Shown here one piece after another: positions 35,583 through 44,315 of a stretch of 53,064 nt of DNA. The stretch comes from Oscillospiraceae bacterium. GTDB lineage: Bacteria; Bacillota; Clostridia; Oscillospirales; Oscillospiraceae. A model generated the notes under the pieces. That model had not been told where the DNA came from, did not search any database, and worked only from the letters and a program-made list of their open reading frames with translations. Location: NCBI GenBank assembly GCA_016282135.1, contig JAEEKA010000051.1:1-53064 (forward strand), in the 5' to 3' direction. The stretch's first letter is position 1; the number at the start of each line of letters is the position of its first letter. The translations under genes were made by a program, and so were the position numbers.

Positions 35583-36452
35583 TCACGGTTGGCTGCTCAG
35601 GCCGTGCTTTTCCGCCAGGGCTTCCCAGCCGTTGGAGAAAGACGATGCGGCAAGGATTTTGACCCGGGAGCCTTCTTCCGTGCCAATGGCAGGGCTTTCT
35701 CCGATAATGGCGAAGCACATCCCGTCCTCCCCGGGGGCGAAGCGAATCAGGAGCCGCACCGGGCCTCCGGACCACCATCGCGGATTTGGAAAGAAATAGT
35801 GATAATCCAGACACGCAAGGTCTTCAATCAGAGCCTCCCACTCCGCCGGGTCGATGGAGCGGAGCACCTGATATTCCAATTCATCCTCAAAATTTGCCTC
35901 ATAATACGCCGTCCCCGTCAGCTCGATCAGCTCGACGGACTGGATCCGATCGAGCCGGTCCCGATAGTCGTAATGCGCGACGTCCAAGTGGTTCAGGAGG
36001 AAAAGCAAAAGCGCAGAACCAATCACAAGGCAGAGGATCGGGATGAATTTGATCCACGTCTTCCGAAGCAGACAAATCGTGCCGATGGCTTGCAGGCCAA
36101 TGGCGATGGCGACAGCTTTGAAGTCGAGGATCACGCTATGGAGGTCCCTGTGGGTCAGGAGGATCGCCCCAAGGAGCAGGATCGCCACCGCAGAGAAAAA
36201 CACGATGGCGATGTGGGTTTTCCATCTGATCTGTTTTTTCGGGATATCCTTTTCCCACAGCACCCGCCCCATATCCGAGACTGCGGCGATTGCGCGGTCC
36301 CTGGCTTGCTGCTTCGTCGCGCCGGACGACAGCTCCCGGTCATAGACAGTCTTTGCTCTTTCCACGTATTCGTCCCGCAGAGCACGGAGCTCCGCCGAGC
36401 CGCAGGTAGGCCCAAAGTTGGTCTTGACGTACTTCTTAACAACATTTCCTAT
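35583..36452 (-). CDS. Membrane protein of unknown function with apparent ATA start
   Basis: About 289 residues. An N-terminal charged helical region (KKYVKTNFGPTCGSAELRAL...QQARDRAIAAVSDMG) resembles the permease-prefix/DUF1700 type. Three or four membrane helices follow (about 80-170), then a soluble C-terminal domain (about 190-289). Function unknown. The first standard start in frame is a GTG at 36365 without a ribosome site. A strong GGGAGGAG lies at 36467-36460, and seven bases after it the in-frame codon is ATA (36452-36450). The 29 codons between ATA and GTG look coding. Either ATA is used, or the start codon has mutated and expression is reduced. Confidence 0.7.
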   Translation of the reverse strand: MGNVVKKYVKTNFGPTCGSAELRALRDEYVERAKTVYDRELSSGATKQQARDRAIAAVSDMGRVLWEKDIPKKQIRWKTHIAIVFFSAVAILLLGAILLTHRDLHSVILDFKAVAIAIGLQAIGTICLLRKTWIKFIPILCLVIGSALLLFLLNHLDVAHYDYRDRLDRIQSVELIELTGTAYYEANFEDELEYQVLRSIDPAEWEALIEDLACLDYHYFFPNPRWWSGGPVRLLIRFAPGEDGMCFAIIGESPAIGTEEGSRVKILAASSFSNGWEALAEKHGLSSQP

Positions 36453-36541
36453 GGATTCTCTCCTCCCGGAAATTCTCCGTTTATTTTACCGCAGCTCCCG
36501 GAAAAAGGCAACAGATATTTCACGCTGTTCCCCGTCAGATG

Positions 36542-36573
36542 CGAAAACGGGAAGCCATGGCCTCCCGTTTTCG
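36542..36573 (-). terminator. Symmetric intrinsic terminator after the HTH-TPR gene
   Basis: CGAAAACGGGAAGCC/GGCCTCCCGTTTTCG hairpin with one mismatch, 87 bases past the regulator's stop. Its A and T runs make it bidirectional. Confidence 0.75.
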
Positions 36574-36659
36574 TACCGATTCAATTCCTTTGGAGCGGGA
36601 GACCCTGTTGCCGGCAGTCTGTGCCCCGGGCAGGCGGCCAGCGGCGGCCCCTACGAATG
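36574..36659. repeat. Short palindromic repeats
   Basis: GC-rich remnant GGCGGCCAGCGGCGGCCCCTAC (about 36631-36652) with a CCCTAC end like the palindromic family, touching the stop of the regulator gene. Confidence 0.4.
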
Positions 36660-37697
36660 TTACTTGACTTTCTCCCGCAGGGCGGCAATTTTCGCCTTGA
36701 CGTTTTTGATCTCGTCTTCCTCGGTCATGCCCCACTCGTCCTGCAGCAGCTTCAAAATCCGTTCGTAGGTCTTGGCGGCCTGTTCATATTCGCCGCGGAT
36801 CTTGTGGATGTCGGCAATGCCCATCAGGGCGTCCTGGAAGCGGGGGCGGCGCGGGTCGCAGGCGAAATCCCGCTCGTAGCAGTCCAGGGCCTTGTCGTAC
36901 TCGCACTTGGCGGCATAGTACTGGGCGGCCTCGAACAGGCAGACGTCATCCTCCGGGTGGGCCGCCAGCAGCTCCTCGATAATCCGATCCGCAGTCGGCG
37001 CGTCAAAGCGGGCCAGGGCAATATGGGCCCGGTAGATCTCGTTCATGATGGGATTGGCGTCCGGCAGGGTGCGCAGCTTGGCCAGATAGTGCTCCGCCTC
37101 ATCAGCGCGGCGGTCTGCCAGCAGATTGTCGATCAGGTAGAGACAGGGCAGCCGGAGCGTCGGGTTCTTCTCCACCAGTTCCCGGTAGAAGTCGATGGCG
37201 TCGGTATGGTTGTTCATGTTCCAGTCCCAGCTCACATGACCGTTCGTCTTCATCAGAACCCACTGACTGCACTTCACGCCGGGATTCATCCGCACGCCTT
37301 CTTTGGCATAATGTCCGGCTTTCCGGCCGAAGGATTCCATCCGGTGCCAGTAGAGATAGGCCAGCAGATCGGTGGCTCGCTGCTTGTGGGCTTCGTTCTT
37401 CAGTTCGTTCTGCAGAAATGCCTCGTACTCCAGGAACACATCCTGGGGCAGATTGTCCTCCGCGTCCAGCCGGTTTTCGATGCGATTGAGGCGCTGCTCG
37501 CTGCTCAGGTCAAAGAGATCGTCGATGGTGACGCCGAAGACCTCCGCCAGCAGGGGTAGGGTGCTGATGTCGGGCATGGCCACCGCGTTTTCCCATTTGG
37601 ACACGGACTGGGGGCTGATGCCCAGCCGCTCCGCCAGTTGCTCCTGGGTGAGACTGGCCTTGAAGCGAAGTTGTTTGATTTTCTTTCCGAGTTCCAT
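36660..37697 (-). CDS. XRE-family regulator with TPR domain
   Basis: 345 residues. The N-terminal HTH_3 DNA-binding domain (about 4-60: IKQLRFKASLTQEQLAERLG, ISPQSVSKWENAVAMPD) is joined to a long helical TPR region (about 90-340: LLAAHPEDDVCLFEAAQYYA, ALDCYERDFACDPRRPRFQD). This layout resembles peptide-responsive RRNPP-like or generic XRE-TPR regulators; no cognate small peptide gene was found nearby. Target genes unknown. The start at 37697 has GGAGG seven bases upstream. Confidence 0.88.
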   Translation of the reverse strand: MELGKKIKQLRFKASLTQEQLAERLGISPQSVSKWENAVAMPDISTLPLLAEVFGVTIDDLFDLSSEQRLNRIENRLDAEDNLPQDVFLEYEAFLQNELKNEAHKQRATDLLAYLYWHRMESFGRKAGHYAKEGVRMNPGVKCSQWVLMKTNGHVSWDWNMNNHTDAIDFYRELVEKNPTLRLPCLYLIDNLLADRRADEAEHYLAKLRTLPDANPIMNEIYRAHIALARFDAPTADRIIEELLAAHPEDDVCLFEAAQYYAAKCEYDKALDCYERDFACDPRRPRFQDALMGIADIHKIRGEYEQAAKTYERILKLLQDEWGMTEEDEIKNVKAKIAALREKVK

Positions 37698-37827
37698 GAT
37701 TGTTACCTCCACGTTTCTGTTTTGCGGTTTTGCTTACGGGCCCATCATAGCACCCGAAAAGAGATAAAACCATACCGCGGTTTTCCACATGACTCGCCTG
37801 TTGGTTGAGCTGGGGTGGGGAGTTTTT

Positions 37828-37968
37828 GGCGGGCAGATTGCCCGCGCTACAGGTGCAGAATCCTGAGCCAACGGGCGGATGTGGGCATCCGCCCCTACGA
37901 ACTCTGAACCCTGAACCATCCGCGTCCCCCGTCCTCTATTGCCTATTGCCTGCTGCCTATTGCCTGAT
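37828..37968. repeat. Palindromes and CTATTGC satellite between regulator and radical SAM genes
   Basis: GGCGGGCAGATTGCCCGCGC (about 37829-37848), GGGCGGATGTGGGCATCCGCCC (37873-37893), a CTGAACCCTGAACC array (37905-37918) and a CTATTGCCTATTGCCTG array (37935-37968). The last array runs into the radical SAM coding region and supplies its stop codon. Confidence 0.7.
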
Positions 37969-38821
37969 GAATCGTATTCAGCACCCGTTTCTTGTTGCGG
38001 GTCCACTCGGGGGCGAGCAGCAGGGGGCCCGGGGCGTCGCCGGTGAGTCGGTGGAGGACGGTGCTTTCCGGCAGGATGCGGACGCTCTCCGCAATCAGCT
38101 CGGCGTACTCCTCCAAACTCAGCAGGGGGAAGGGCTCCGCCTCATATTGGGCGCCCAGGGCCGTGCCCTTCAGCACATGGAGCATTTGCAGCTTCACCCC
38201 GTCCACGGCTGGAGTCAGCCCCGCCACATAGCGCACCGTGTCCAGCATATCCGCCCGGCTCTCTCCCGGCAGGCCGAAAATCAGATGGACGATCACCGTC
38301 AGTCCGGCGGCCTTCAAGCGGCGGTAGGCGTCTGCAAAGACCTCCAGGGTATAGCAGCGGTTTATCCGGGCGGCGGTTTCGTCGTGGGCCGTTTGCAGGC
38401 CCAGCTCGATCCAGACGGGCTTGATTGTATTCAGGCGGCAAAGCATGTCCATGATCTCCGGCCCCAGGCAGTCCGGCCTGGTGCCCAGGGAGAGGGCGAC
38501 GATCTCCGGCCGCTCCAGGGTCTGCCGATAGAGGGCCTCCAGCCGGGCCGGGTCCCCGTAGGTGTTGGTAAAGGACTGGAAATAGGCGATAAACTTTTTC
38601 GCGTCCGTCTTCCGGGCAATCCGGGCTCTGGCCTCAGCGATCTGCGCCTCGATGGGGGCGGGCTTCGCGGCGAAGTCCCCGGAGCCCCCCGCGGAGCAGA
38701 AGGCGCAGCCCCCCTCCCCCGCCGTCCCGTCCCGGTTGGGGCAGGTGCAGCCGGCGCTGAGAGAGAGCTTATAGACTTTTTCTCCGTACCGGGCCAGCAG
38801 AGCCTCTGACAGCATTCGCAT
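37943..38821 (-). CDS. TIGR01212-family radical SAM protein (YhcC-like)
   Basis: 292 residues. Radical SAM enzymes use a 4Fe-4S cluster and S-adenosylmethionine. The cluster motif here has the longer TIGR01212 spacing: CTCPNRDGTAGEGGCAFC. Other family segments are YFQSFTNTYGDPARLEALY, LGTRPDCLGPEIMDML, VWIELGLQTAHDETAARINR and VHLIFGLPGESRADMLDTV. The reaction is not established. The start MRMLSEALL at 38821 has AAGGAA upstream. The final residues HQAIGSRQ and the TAG stop are encoded by an intergenic-type satellite, so the C-terminus may have been altered by it. Confidence 0.9.
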   Translation of the reverse strand: MRMLSEALLARYGEKVYKLSLSAGCTCPNRDGTAGEGGCAFCSAGGSGDFAAKPAPIEAQIAEARARIARKTDAKKFIAYFQSFTNTYGDPARLEALYRQTLERPEIVALSLGTRPDCLGPEIMDMLCRLNTIKPVWIELGLQTAHDETAARINRCYTLEVFADAYRRLKAAGLTVIVHLIFGLPGESRADMLDTVRYVAGLTPAVDGVKLQMLHVLKGTALGAQYEAEPFPLLSLEEYAELIAESVRILPESTVLHRLTGDAPGPLLLAPEWTRNKKRVLNTIHQAIGSRQ

Positions 38822-38881
38822 GTTTGTTCCTTCCTCATAGGGCGCATCGGAACCGCGCCGCCGCAACTGGTTTTCGTCGCT

Positions 38882-38909
38882 ATTATACATAATCCGCGAG
38901 AAAAAGCAA
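38882..38909 (-). promoter_or_regulatory. Promoter of the radical SAM gene
   Basis: Minus strand TTGCTT (38909-38904), 16-bp spacer, TATAAT (38887-38882). Divergent from the promoter at 38927. Confidence 0.65.
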
Positions 38910-38926
38910 CAGCAATCCCGGGGCTA

Positions 38927-38955
38927 TGGACAAACAGATTCGTCTGTGCTATGAT
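38927..38955 (+). promoter_or_regulatory. Promoter of the GNAT gene at 38995
   Basis: TGGACA (38927-38932), 17-bp spacer, TATGAT (38950-38955), 40 bases before the start codon. Confidence 0.75.
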
Positions 38956-38994
38956 AGACAGGATCGAAAACCTGAGCGCCTGGAGGAAAAAACA

Positions 38995-39648
38995 ATGGAC
39001 AACGTCACCATCCGTCCGGAAACGCCCCGGGATTACCGGGCCGTGGAGGAGCTGACCCGGGAGGCCTTTTGGAACGTCTACAAGCCCGGGGCGGACGAAC
39101 ACTACTACGTCCACCAGATGCGAAGCCACCCGGATTTCCTGCCGGAGCTGGCCTTCGTGCTGGAACGGGAGGGCCGGATCATCGGCAATATTATGTATAC
39201 CAAAGCCTGGCTGGAAGACGAAACAGGCTTCCGTAAGGAGATTCTCTCCTGCGGTCCCCTCTGCGTGGCCCCGGAATTTCAGCGGCAGCGGCTGGGCAAG
39301 CTCCTGCTGGAGCACAGCTTCGCCCGGGGCCGGGAAATGGGCTACGACGTGAACGTCAACTTCGGCAACCCGGGCAACTACGTCAGCCGGGGCTTTGTGA
39401 GCTGCAAGAAGAAAAACGTCTGCTGCTTCGCGGCGGGCAACTTCCCCACGGCCCTGCTGGTGCGGGAGCTGGTGCCGGGGGCCCTGGACGGCAGACGGTG
39501 GATGTACATTCCCAGCACCGCCGCCGACTGCTGCGACGACGCCGCGGCAGTGGAGGCCTTCGACGCCACATTCCCGCCCAGGGAAAAGAAGTGGATGCCC
39601 AGCCAGGAGGAATTCTACATCTACCGCCACTCCTCGGTGGTCCGGTAG
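38995..39648 (+). CDS. GNAT-family N-acetyltransferase
   Basis: 217 residues. MDNVTIRPETPRDYRAVEEL begins the fold, and the acetyl-CoA-binding region is LCVAPEFQRQRLGKLLLEHS, matching the Q/RxxGxG/A pattern as QRQRLGK. The family transfers acetyl groups to amines; the YjhQ/Eis-like C-terminal extension (YVSRGFVSCKKKNVCCFAAG) gives no clear substrate. The C-terminal half is rich in cysteine. The start at 38995 has TGGAGG (38981-38986) eight bases upstream. Monocistronic by its own promoter and the hairpin downstream. Confidence 0.9.
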   Translation: MDNVTIRPETPRDYRAVEELTREAFWNVYKPGADEHYYVHQMRSHPDFLPELAFVLEREGRIIGNIMYTKAWLEDETGFRKEILSCGPLCVAPEFQRQRLGKLLLEHSFARGREMGYDVNVNFGNPGNYVSRGFVSCKKKNVCCFAAGNFPTALLVRELVPGALDGRRWMYIPSTAADCCDDAAAVEAFDATFPPREKKWMPSQEEFYIYRHSSVVR

Positions 39649-39714
39649 ACAGGAGACTAACGCGGCATGGGGCTTTGTCCATACGCGTAGCTTCCGCAAG
39701 TAACTGTATGACAG

Positions 39715-39752
39715 CGGCCGATTTTATGCCTTGCAGGACATAAAACCGACCG
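39715..39752. terminator. Hairpin between convergent genes
   Basis: CGGCCGATTTTATG (39715-39728) pairs with CATAAAACCGACCG (39739-39752) with two non-Watson-Crick positions. It lies between two convergent genes and could stop both. Confidence 0.55.
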
Positions 39753-39762
39753 CCGTAGATAT

Positions 39763-40284
39763 TCAGTTGAACTTGTAATTCGGCGCCGACTCAACCGCGT
39801 CGAAAGGGCGGGAGCTGGTCCACGTATATACCGGGAGACCATCCCGGGTTCCCACAAATCTAATCACGGCAAATTGCGGTTCCGGGTCCAAGCCTTCGTA
39901 GCGCCGGGCATGCTTCTCCGAGTACTCCTTTTGAAACTCCGGATCCGAAAGGAGCGTGAGGATTTCCTCCGCCACTTCGCGAGCCCTGTCTGCAGTCCAT
40001 TCATCCGCCGAGCACTCAACGGTGACGTGGCCAAAAGCCCGAAAACTCACCTTGATGGATTCAAGCTCCCCGTGCCGGGACTCCATCTCACCGCAAAATG
40101 CCCGGGCCGTGGGCGTGCTGAGCTTCATCGGCGACATGCTGTGATACACGCCGAGGTAAAAATGCAGAATCACAGCCAGCGGAATCAGAATCAACGCCGC
40201 GCAGAAGGCAACTCGCTTCCAGAGCTTCAGCCGCTTGTTTCTCCTGTTAATCCTGCTTGCTTCTTCCGCAGTATAGGAAGTCAT
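39763..40284 (-). CDS. Small membrane-anchored protein of unknown function
   Basis: 173 residues. A charged N-terminus (EEASRINRRNKRLKLWKR) leads into one membrane helix (VAFCAALILIPLAVILHFYL, about 26-45), then a soluble extracellular domain. Not recognised. The stop-to-start distance to the upstream lipoprotein gene is 20 bases, so the two may be one transcript. The start at 40284 follows AAAGGTGA. Confidence 0.7.
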   Translation of the reverse strand: MTSYTAEEASRINRRNKRLKLWKRVAFCAALILIPLAVILHFYLGVYHSMSPMKLSTPTARAFCGEMESRHGELESIKVSFRAFGHVTVECSADEWTADRAREVAEEILTLLSDPEFQKEYSEKHARRYEGLDPEPQFAVIRFVGTRDGLPVYTWTSSRPFDAVESAPNYKFN

Positions 40285-40304
40285 CCAGGTTCACCTTTTT
40301 CCTC

Positions 40305-41567
40305 TTATCTCGCCATTTTGATAGGAATCAGCTCCAGCTCGCCGGTACCGATTTTGGATTTGTCGATGTAATGGGTGATGGATTCACCGTAATAGTCCCA
40401 AAAATATATCCGGTCGCTGGTGAAGTCGCAAATGCCTATACCGTCTGTCAACTCAAGCCTGTCCAGCAGCTCGTAGTCCCTGGACAGAAAATAGATCGTC
40501 TGATCTCTATGGTTATTGCGCGAGGGGGTTCCCGCATAGATGTATTCTTCATCATAGCTTGCCCACGTCGCTCCTTCCGCCGGAAGGCCGCAGTCCTTTA
40601 CCGTTCCGCTTTCCACGTCGTATTCCCGGAAGCCGGGATTCTCAACTTTGTCTTTGAATCCGAAGGAAGTCAGGTCCGGCTCGTAATAGTACAAAGTGGA
40701 ATCCGTCACATACAGGCCGCTTACGTGATTAGGAAGCACGGTATCCACTTCTCCTGTCACCGCGTCCACCTCGATCAGACTATACTCCCGGGAATCACTA
40801 TCCCCGTTTTCCGGATTTCTTCTGTTCATATAGACCTTATCCCCGCAAAAGCTGTCCGGGTACATGTGGCTCTCCGTTTGAAAATATCCCGCTGCCAACT
40901 CCTTGTGGGAACCGTCCGCAAGGTCCAGAACCATCAGGCGATCCACCTGCTCCTCCAGGGGCAAATCGTAGCTCGCGTTACAAAAAATATACATCTTTCC
41001 GTGATGAAAAATGCACACATTACTGTATTTCTCCTCGTCTACATAGCCTGCGATTGACGCAGCCACCCGATGATCGGTGCCGTCCGGATTCATCTTGATC
41101 ACATTGAGTTCATGATAATCCACCGCATAAAGCTCGCCGTTGTAATACCCCAAATCACCAAAGAACATCCATCCGACCCACGCGTTGCAGTTCTCGTCGT
41201 CGTGCTTGCAATTCGGCTTGCTGCAAAGAGGGCGAAAGGTATCTCCGCCTCTGGGGCAAAAATAGATAAAAGGATCACCCTTTCCCTCTATACGATGGGG
41301 CATGTAATATCCTTCCGGCGTCTCCAGCAGCCCGCTGAAGCATGTGCATTGGCTCTTGTCCCCGGGAGAAAAATTCAGCGCATAGGGCTCATGATTGGCA
41401 GCGCCTGTGCTTTCAAGCTTATCAGAACCAGATGCATCCGTAACAATGCCTGCTCCGGAATTTTGCGGTGCATTCCCGAATTCGGCTCCGACATTTTCCG
41501 GCGCTTTGTCACAGGCCGCCAGCAGAAACGAAAATAACGCGCAGAACAATATAATTGTTTTTTTCAT
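40305..41567 (-). CDS. Beta-propeller-like lipoprotein (DUF5050-type)
   Basis: 420 residues. The lipoprotein signal MKKTIILFCALFSFLLAA is followed by C19. The body has repeating tyrosine- and aspartate-rich strands such as LGYYNGELYAVDYHELNVIK, YIFCNASYDLPLEEQVDRLM, LYVTDSTLYYYEPDLTSFG and CDFTSDRIYFWDYYGE. This spacing is typical of DUF5050/LpqB-like propeller lipoproteins common in Firmicutes. Ligand unknown. A cysteine cluster C-K-P-N-C near residue 130 (LCSKPNCKHDDENC) could bind metal. The start at 41567 has AAGGAGA upstream. Confidence 0.82.
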   Translation of the reverse strand: MKKTIILFCALFSFLLAACDKAPENVGAEFGNAPQNSGAGIVTDASGSDKLESTGAANHEPYALNFSPGDKSQCTCFSGLLETPEGYYMPHRIEGKGDPFIYFCPRGGDTFRPLCSKPNCKHDDENCNAWVGWMFFGDLGYYNGELYAVDYHELNVIKMNPDGTDHRVAASIAGYVDEEKYSNVCIFHHGKMYIFCNASYDLPLEEQVDRLMVLDLADGSHKELAAGYFQTESHMYPDSFCGDKVYMNRRNPENGDSDSREYSLIEVDAVTGEVDTVLPNHVSGLYVTDSTLYYYEPDLTSFGFKDKVENPGFREYDVESGTVKDCGLPAEGATWASYDEEYIYAGTPSRNNHRDQTIYFLSRDYELLDRLELTDGIGICDFTSDRIYFWDYYGESITHYIDKSKIGTGELELIPIKMAR

Positions 41568-41641
41568 TCGATTCTCCTTGCTTCGTGGAAGTACCAGTGG
41601 CCCGGCATACCACCGGGCCACCGACAAATTACAGGCGACAG

Positions 41642-42046
41642 TTACGATTTGGGAAGAGCAGGCGCCCATGAACAAAGGCCATCGATAATCGGTACCTGTC
41701 CAATATATCCGTCCAGATAAGCACAAACAGCAGTCTGATCTCGGTTGCCCTCGACATGATTTATATCACTTACCGCTCTATAGCCTGTCTTGGATTGAGG
41801 ATTGGGAATTCTTACGTTTGGATTATCATCATATTTGAAAATAAAAAGGGTCTTTACCGTGAGGGGATACCGGGTGTCGTTCCAGCGGAGCGTAGCGGTG
41901 GCGTAGCTGTGGACGCAATTAATCGTACCGGAATAGTATTTTCCCTTATAGTATCCGTCTTCGTTCATGCTGTACGCAAGTGCTGGGATGTTCAAAGCGG
42001 TCGCGGCGATGACCACGACCAGGAGAAGCGCGAGAATTCTTTTCAT
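41642..42046 (-). CDS. Small secreted protein of unknown function
   Basis: 134 residues. Sec signal MKRILALLLVVVIAATALN ending near A24 (IPALAYS). The mature part of about 110 residues is rich in Tyr and Asn (GYYKGKYYSGTINCVHSYAT, KTLFIFKYDDNPNVRIPN) with two or three cysteines. Not recognised. The ATG at 42046 is ten bases after AAAGGA; a TTG two codons upstream is unlikely. The lipoprotein gene follows 74 bases later on the same strand, with no terminator seen. Confidence 0.78.
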   Translation of the reverse strand: MKRILALLLVVVIAATALNIPALAYSMNEDGYYKGKYYSGTINCVHSYATATLRWNDTRYPLTVKTLFIFKYDDNPNVRIPNPQSKTGYRAVSDINHVEGNRDQTAVCAYLDGYIGQVPIIDGLCSWAPALPKS

Positions 42047-42065
42047 ATACAATGAATCCTTTCAA

Positions 42066-42094
42066 ATTATAATTGTTTGACCGGGCCCAGTCAA
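42066..42094 (-). promoter_or_regulatory. sigma-A promoter of the secreted protein / lipoprotein genes
   Basis: Minus strand TTGACT (42094-42089), 17-bp spacer, TATAAT (42071-42066). The leader is very short: the predicted start near 42059 lies within the AAAGGA ribosome site. Confidence 0.8.
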
Positions 42095-42311
42095 CACAAT
42101 TCTATCACACACAAAAAAATGCAAGCAAAATAAGGAATATTGAACAAAAATATTCCAAGCGGCCCGGAAAACGCGCATAAAAGGCACTGAGTATTCATTG
42201 TATAGAAAGGCTGCTCATGAATACGACAGGGTGCTTGGGACGGCGAGTTTGGGGCGGATGACTGCCCGGCGGGACGCGCTCCCCTGTCCGGGTAATTTGA
42301 TCCGAAGGGGC

Positions 42312-43004
42312 TTATTTCCAGGGGCGGGCGGCGGCAAGCCAGCCCTGCTGCGCCCAGTATTCCCTTTCCCTGGGAGAAGCGCCCCAGCCTTTTTTCTGCA
42401 TGATCCGCATAAGGCCGAACATGAACTTCGTTTTGAGTCCCACCCGGACTCTTTTCTTTTTTCCCACGGCTTTTGCCAGAGCGGCAACTCTTTTCTGAAT
42501 CTTCGCCTTCTTTTTTTCGGAAACCCGGTCCCAGCCGTTGGCCTGTACGGCGACGCCGAAGGATCTCACCCAGGGCACACCCCAATAGAACAGCATGGTT
42601 TTCAGGTCCTTGACGGCGCCCTTCGCCCCCGCGCCCGCGGCCGTGGAAAGCACCACGGCCTTTTTCTGAAACATGCAGGCCCGGGGCTTGTGGGACAGCC
42701 AGTAAGTAAAGCTCAGATCCATGAAGGCTTTCATGGGGGCGGAGGCGTGCATGCAGTAGGTGGGCGTGGTAAAAATCAGCAGGTCGGCGGCCTCCACCGC
42801 CTCCATGATGGGCCGCTTCTCGCCGTAGCAGGGGCATTTTGTCTCGTCCTCCAGGCAGGCACAGCAGCCCAGGCAGAAGTGCGCCAAATCCCGGGGCAGG
42901 AAAAACTCGCTGATTTCGCTCTCCGGGAAGCGCTCCGCCAGCAGCTTCCCCAGATGGTAGGTGCTGCCCTTGTGGTTCTGTCCGTGGATCATGGTAATTT
43001 TCAT
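42312..43004 (-). CDS. Flavodoxin-like iron-sulfur flavoprotein
   Basis: 230 residues. The N-terminal flavodoxin fold begins MKITMIHGQNHKGSTYHLGK, where HGQNHKGST binds FMN phosphate. The CLGCCACLEDETKC motif (CxxCxxCx6C) matches the compact cluster of Isf-type iron-sulfur flavoproteins of anaerobes. TTPTYCMHASAPMKAFMD is the usual second FMN contact. The family reduces FMN or quinone-like acceptors using electrons from ferredoxin; the partner is unknown. The basic C-terminal extension (about 165-230, VGKKKRVRVGLKTK) is not typical. The start at 43004 has CGGAG upstream. Confidence 0.87.
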   Translation of the reverse strand: MKITMIHGQNHKGSTYHLGKLLAERFPESEISEFFLPRDLAHFCLGCCACLEDETKCPCYGEKRPIMEAVEAADLLIFTTPTYCMHASAPMKAFMDLSFTYWLSHKPRACMFQKKAVVLSTAAGAGAKGAVKDLKTMLFYWGVPWVRSFGVAVQANGWDRVSEKKKAKIQKRVAALAKAVGKKKRVRVGLKTKFMFGLMRIMQKKGWGASPREREYWAQQGWLAAARPWK

Positions 43005-43039
43005 GGGATCGGCTCCGTTTCTTTCTTTTGTTCTCAGTC

Positions 43040-43519
43040 TCAAAAAAGCTCTTTCAGATAGAACTTGTTCATGGTGCCGTGGACTACCCCCTCCGGCCTG
43101 GGAATCTCCCGATATCCGGCCCGCTCATAGACGTGTATGGCCGCGGCCAGGTTCGTGTGGGTCTCCAGATAGATGCTGCGATAGCCCAGCTCTCTCGCCT
43201 TTTCTTCCACCCGCCGGATTAGCGCATAGCCCAGGCCCCGGCCCTTGACTTCGTCGGCCAGGTAGAGCTTTTGCAGCTCGCAGCAGTCTCCCCGAAATTC
43301 GGCAACGCCCACGCCTCCCGCCACGACGCCCCGGTCCAGCAGGACGAAGTAGGCCCGGCCGGGCTGCCGGTAAAAGGCGGAAAGCCGATCCAGGGCCTTG
43401 TCATAGTAGGCGGTTCCCGGAATGTCCAGGTGGAATTTGCGCAGATTACTCCGGATGATTTCCGCCACGGCGGAATCCTGTTCCGGCGTCAGGGGTTTGA
43501 GTTCCAGCGGGGTAGTCAT
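43040..43519 (-). CDS. GNAT-family N-acetyltransferase
   Basis: 159 residues. The acetyl-CoA motif is LYLADEVKGRGLGYALIRRV (R/QxxGxG/A as KGRGLG). The motif B helix is AAIHVYERAGYREIPRPEG. The substrate is not identifiable; the HGTMNKFYLKEL ending is typical of small-molecule acetyltransferases. The start at 43519 follows AAAGGAG. It lies 35 bases upstream of the flavoprotein gene and 58 bases after the glycosyltransferase gene, so a three-gene transcript is likely. Confidence 0.9.
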   Translation of the reverse strand: MTTPLELKPLTPEQDSAVAEIIRSNLRKFHLDIPGTAYYDKALDRLSAFYRQPGRAYFVLLDRGVVAGGVGVAEFRGDCCELQKLYLADEVKGRGLGYALIRRVEEKARELGYRSIYLETHTNLAAAIHVYERAGYREIPRPEGVVHGTMNKFYLKELF

Positions 43520-43577
43520 TTCTGTTTTCTCCTTTAACGCTTCGGCGGCGGGCGCCCTTCGGCGTCCTTCCCCGGCC

Positions 43578-44315
43578 TCAGCGGAGGTCGTAATAGAACT
43601 GATCGGCGGCGGCCCGGTCTTTGCCGGTGAAGATCCGCTTGGTCAGCTTGCGGTTCTTGATCAGATACCAGTCTCCGAACTCGTCGAACTTCCGGGAGGA
43701 GGTCACAAGGGGGGAGCGCTTCAGGGTCCCGTACTTCTGCTTCCGCTGTTTTCCAAGCTTTTTCAGGCGGGCGGCAAAATCCATGTCCTCCAGGCTGATC
43801 AGGCTCTCGTCAAAGCCACCGATCGCGTCAAAATCCTCCTTACGGCACCAGAACATGGCCCCGCTGAGGAAGCCGCCGTTTTTCACCATCGTCGGCAGCA
43901 GATTCAGCCCCACGTACAGGGCGGAGCAGGTCATGCCGAAGGTTACTCTGTCGAACTTGAATTTTGAGCCGCCCCCCACATATTTCCCGCTTTCCAGCTT
44001 TTCCTTGATCTCCTTTAGGGCTTCCTTCCCCATCCGACTGTCGGCGTCCACGGTCACGACGATCTCCCCCGCCGCGGCCCGGACGCCGGTGTTTCGGATG
44101 GCCGCGATGCACTTGTCGTCGTTGACCAGCACCCGGGCCCCAAGTTCTTCCGCGATTTCCCGGGTTTTGTCCGTACAGCGGTTGGCCACCACAATGGTTT
44201 CCACCGCATCCGGCGCCACGGCCCGGGCGGCAATACCGATGGCCTGCAGGCACTTGCCGATGTATTGCGCCTCATTGTGGGCGGGAATAACCACAGAAAA
44301 TTTCGTTTTACCCAT
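43578..44315 (-). CDS. Family 2 glycosyltransferase
   Basis: 245 residues, GT-A fold. FSVVIPAHNEAQYIGKCLQA is the usual nucleotide-binding start. The metal motif is DAD in VTVDADSRMG, and the acceptor region is GGFDESLISLEDMDFAARLK (ED). No membrane helix is seen, so it acts in the cytosol or at the membrane face. It probably transfers a sugar to lipid or glycan; donor and acceptor are unknown. It has a promoter at 44390-44417 and leads the GNAT and flavoprotein genes. Confidence 0.9.
   Translation of the reverse strand: MGKTKFSVVIPAHNEAQYIGKCLQAIGIAARAVAPDAVETIVVANRCTDKTREIAEELGARVLVNDDKCIAAIRNTGVRAAAGEIVVTVDADSRMGKEALKEIKEKLESGKYVGGGSKFKFDRVTFGMTCSALYVGLNLLPTMVKNGGFLSGAMFWCRKEDFDAIGGFDESLISLEDMDFAARLKKLGKQRKQKYGTLKRSPLVTSSRKFDEFGDWYLIKNRKLTKRIFTGKDRAAADQFYYDLR

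Noticed and set aside
39658-39762. Possible tRNA or small RNA gene between the GNAT and membrane-protein genes
   Set aside because: Only one imperfect hairpin suited to a terminator is present; no cloverleaf or promoter could be drawn.
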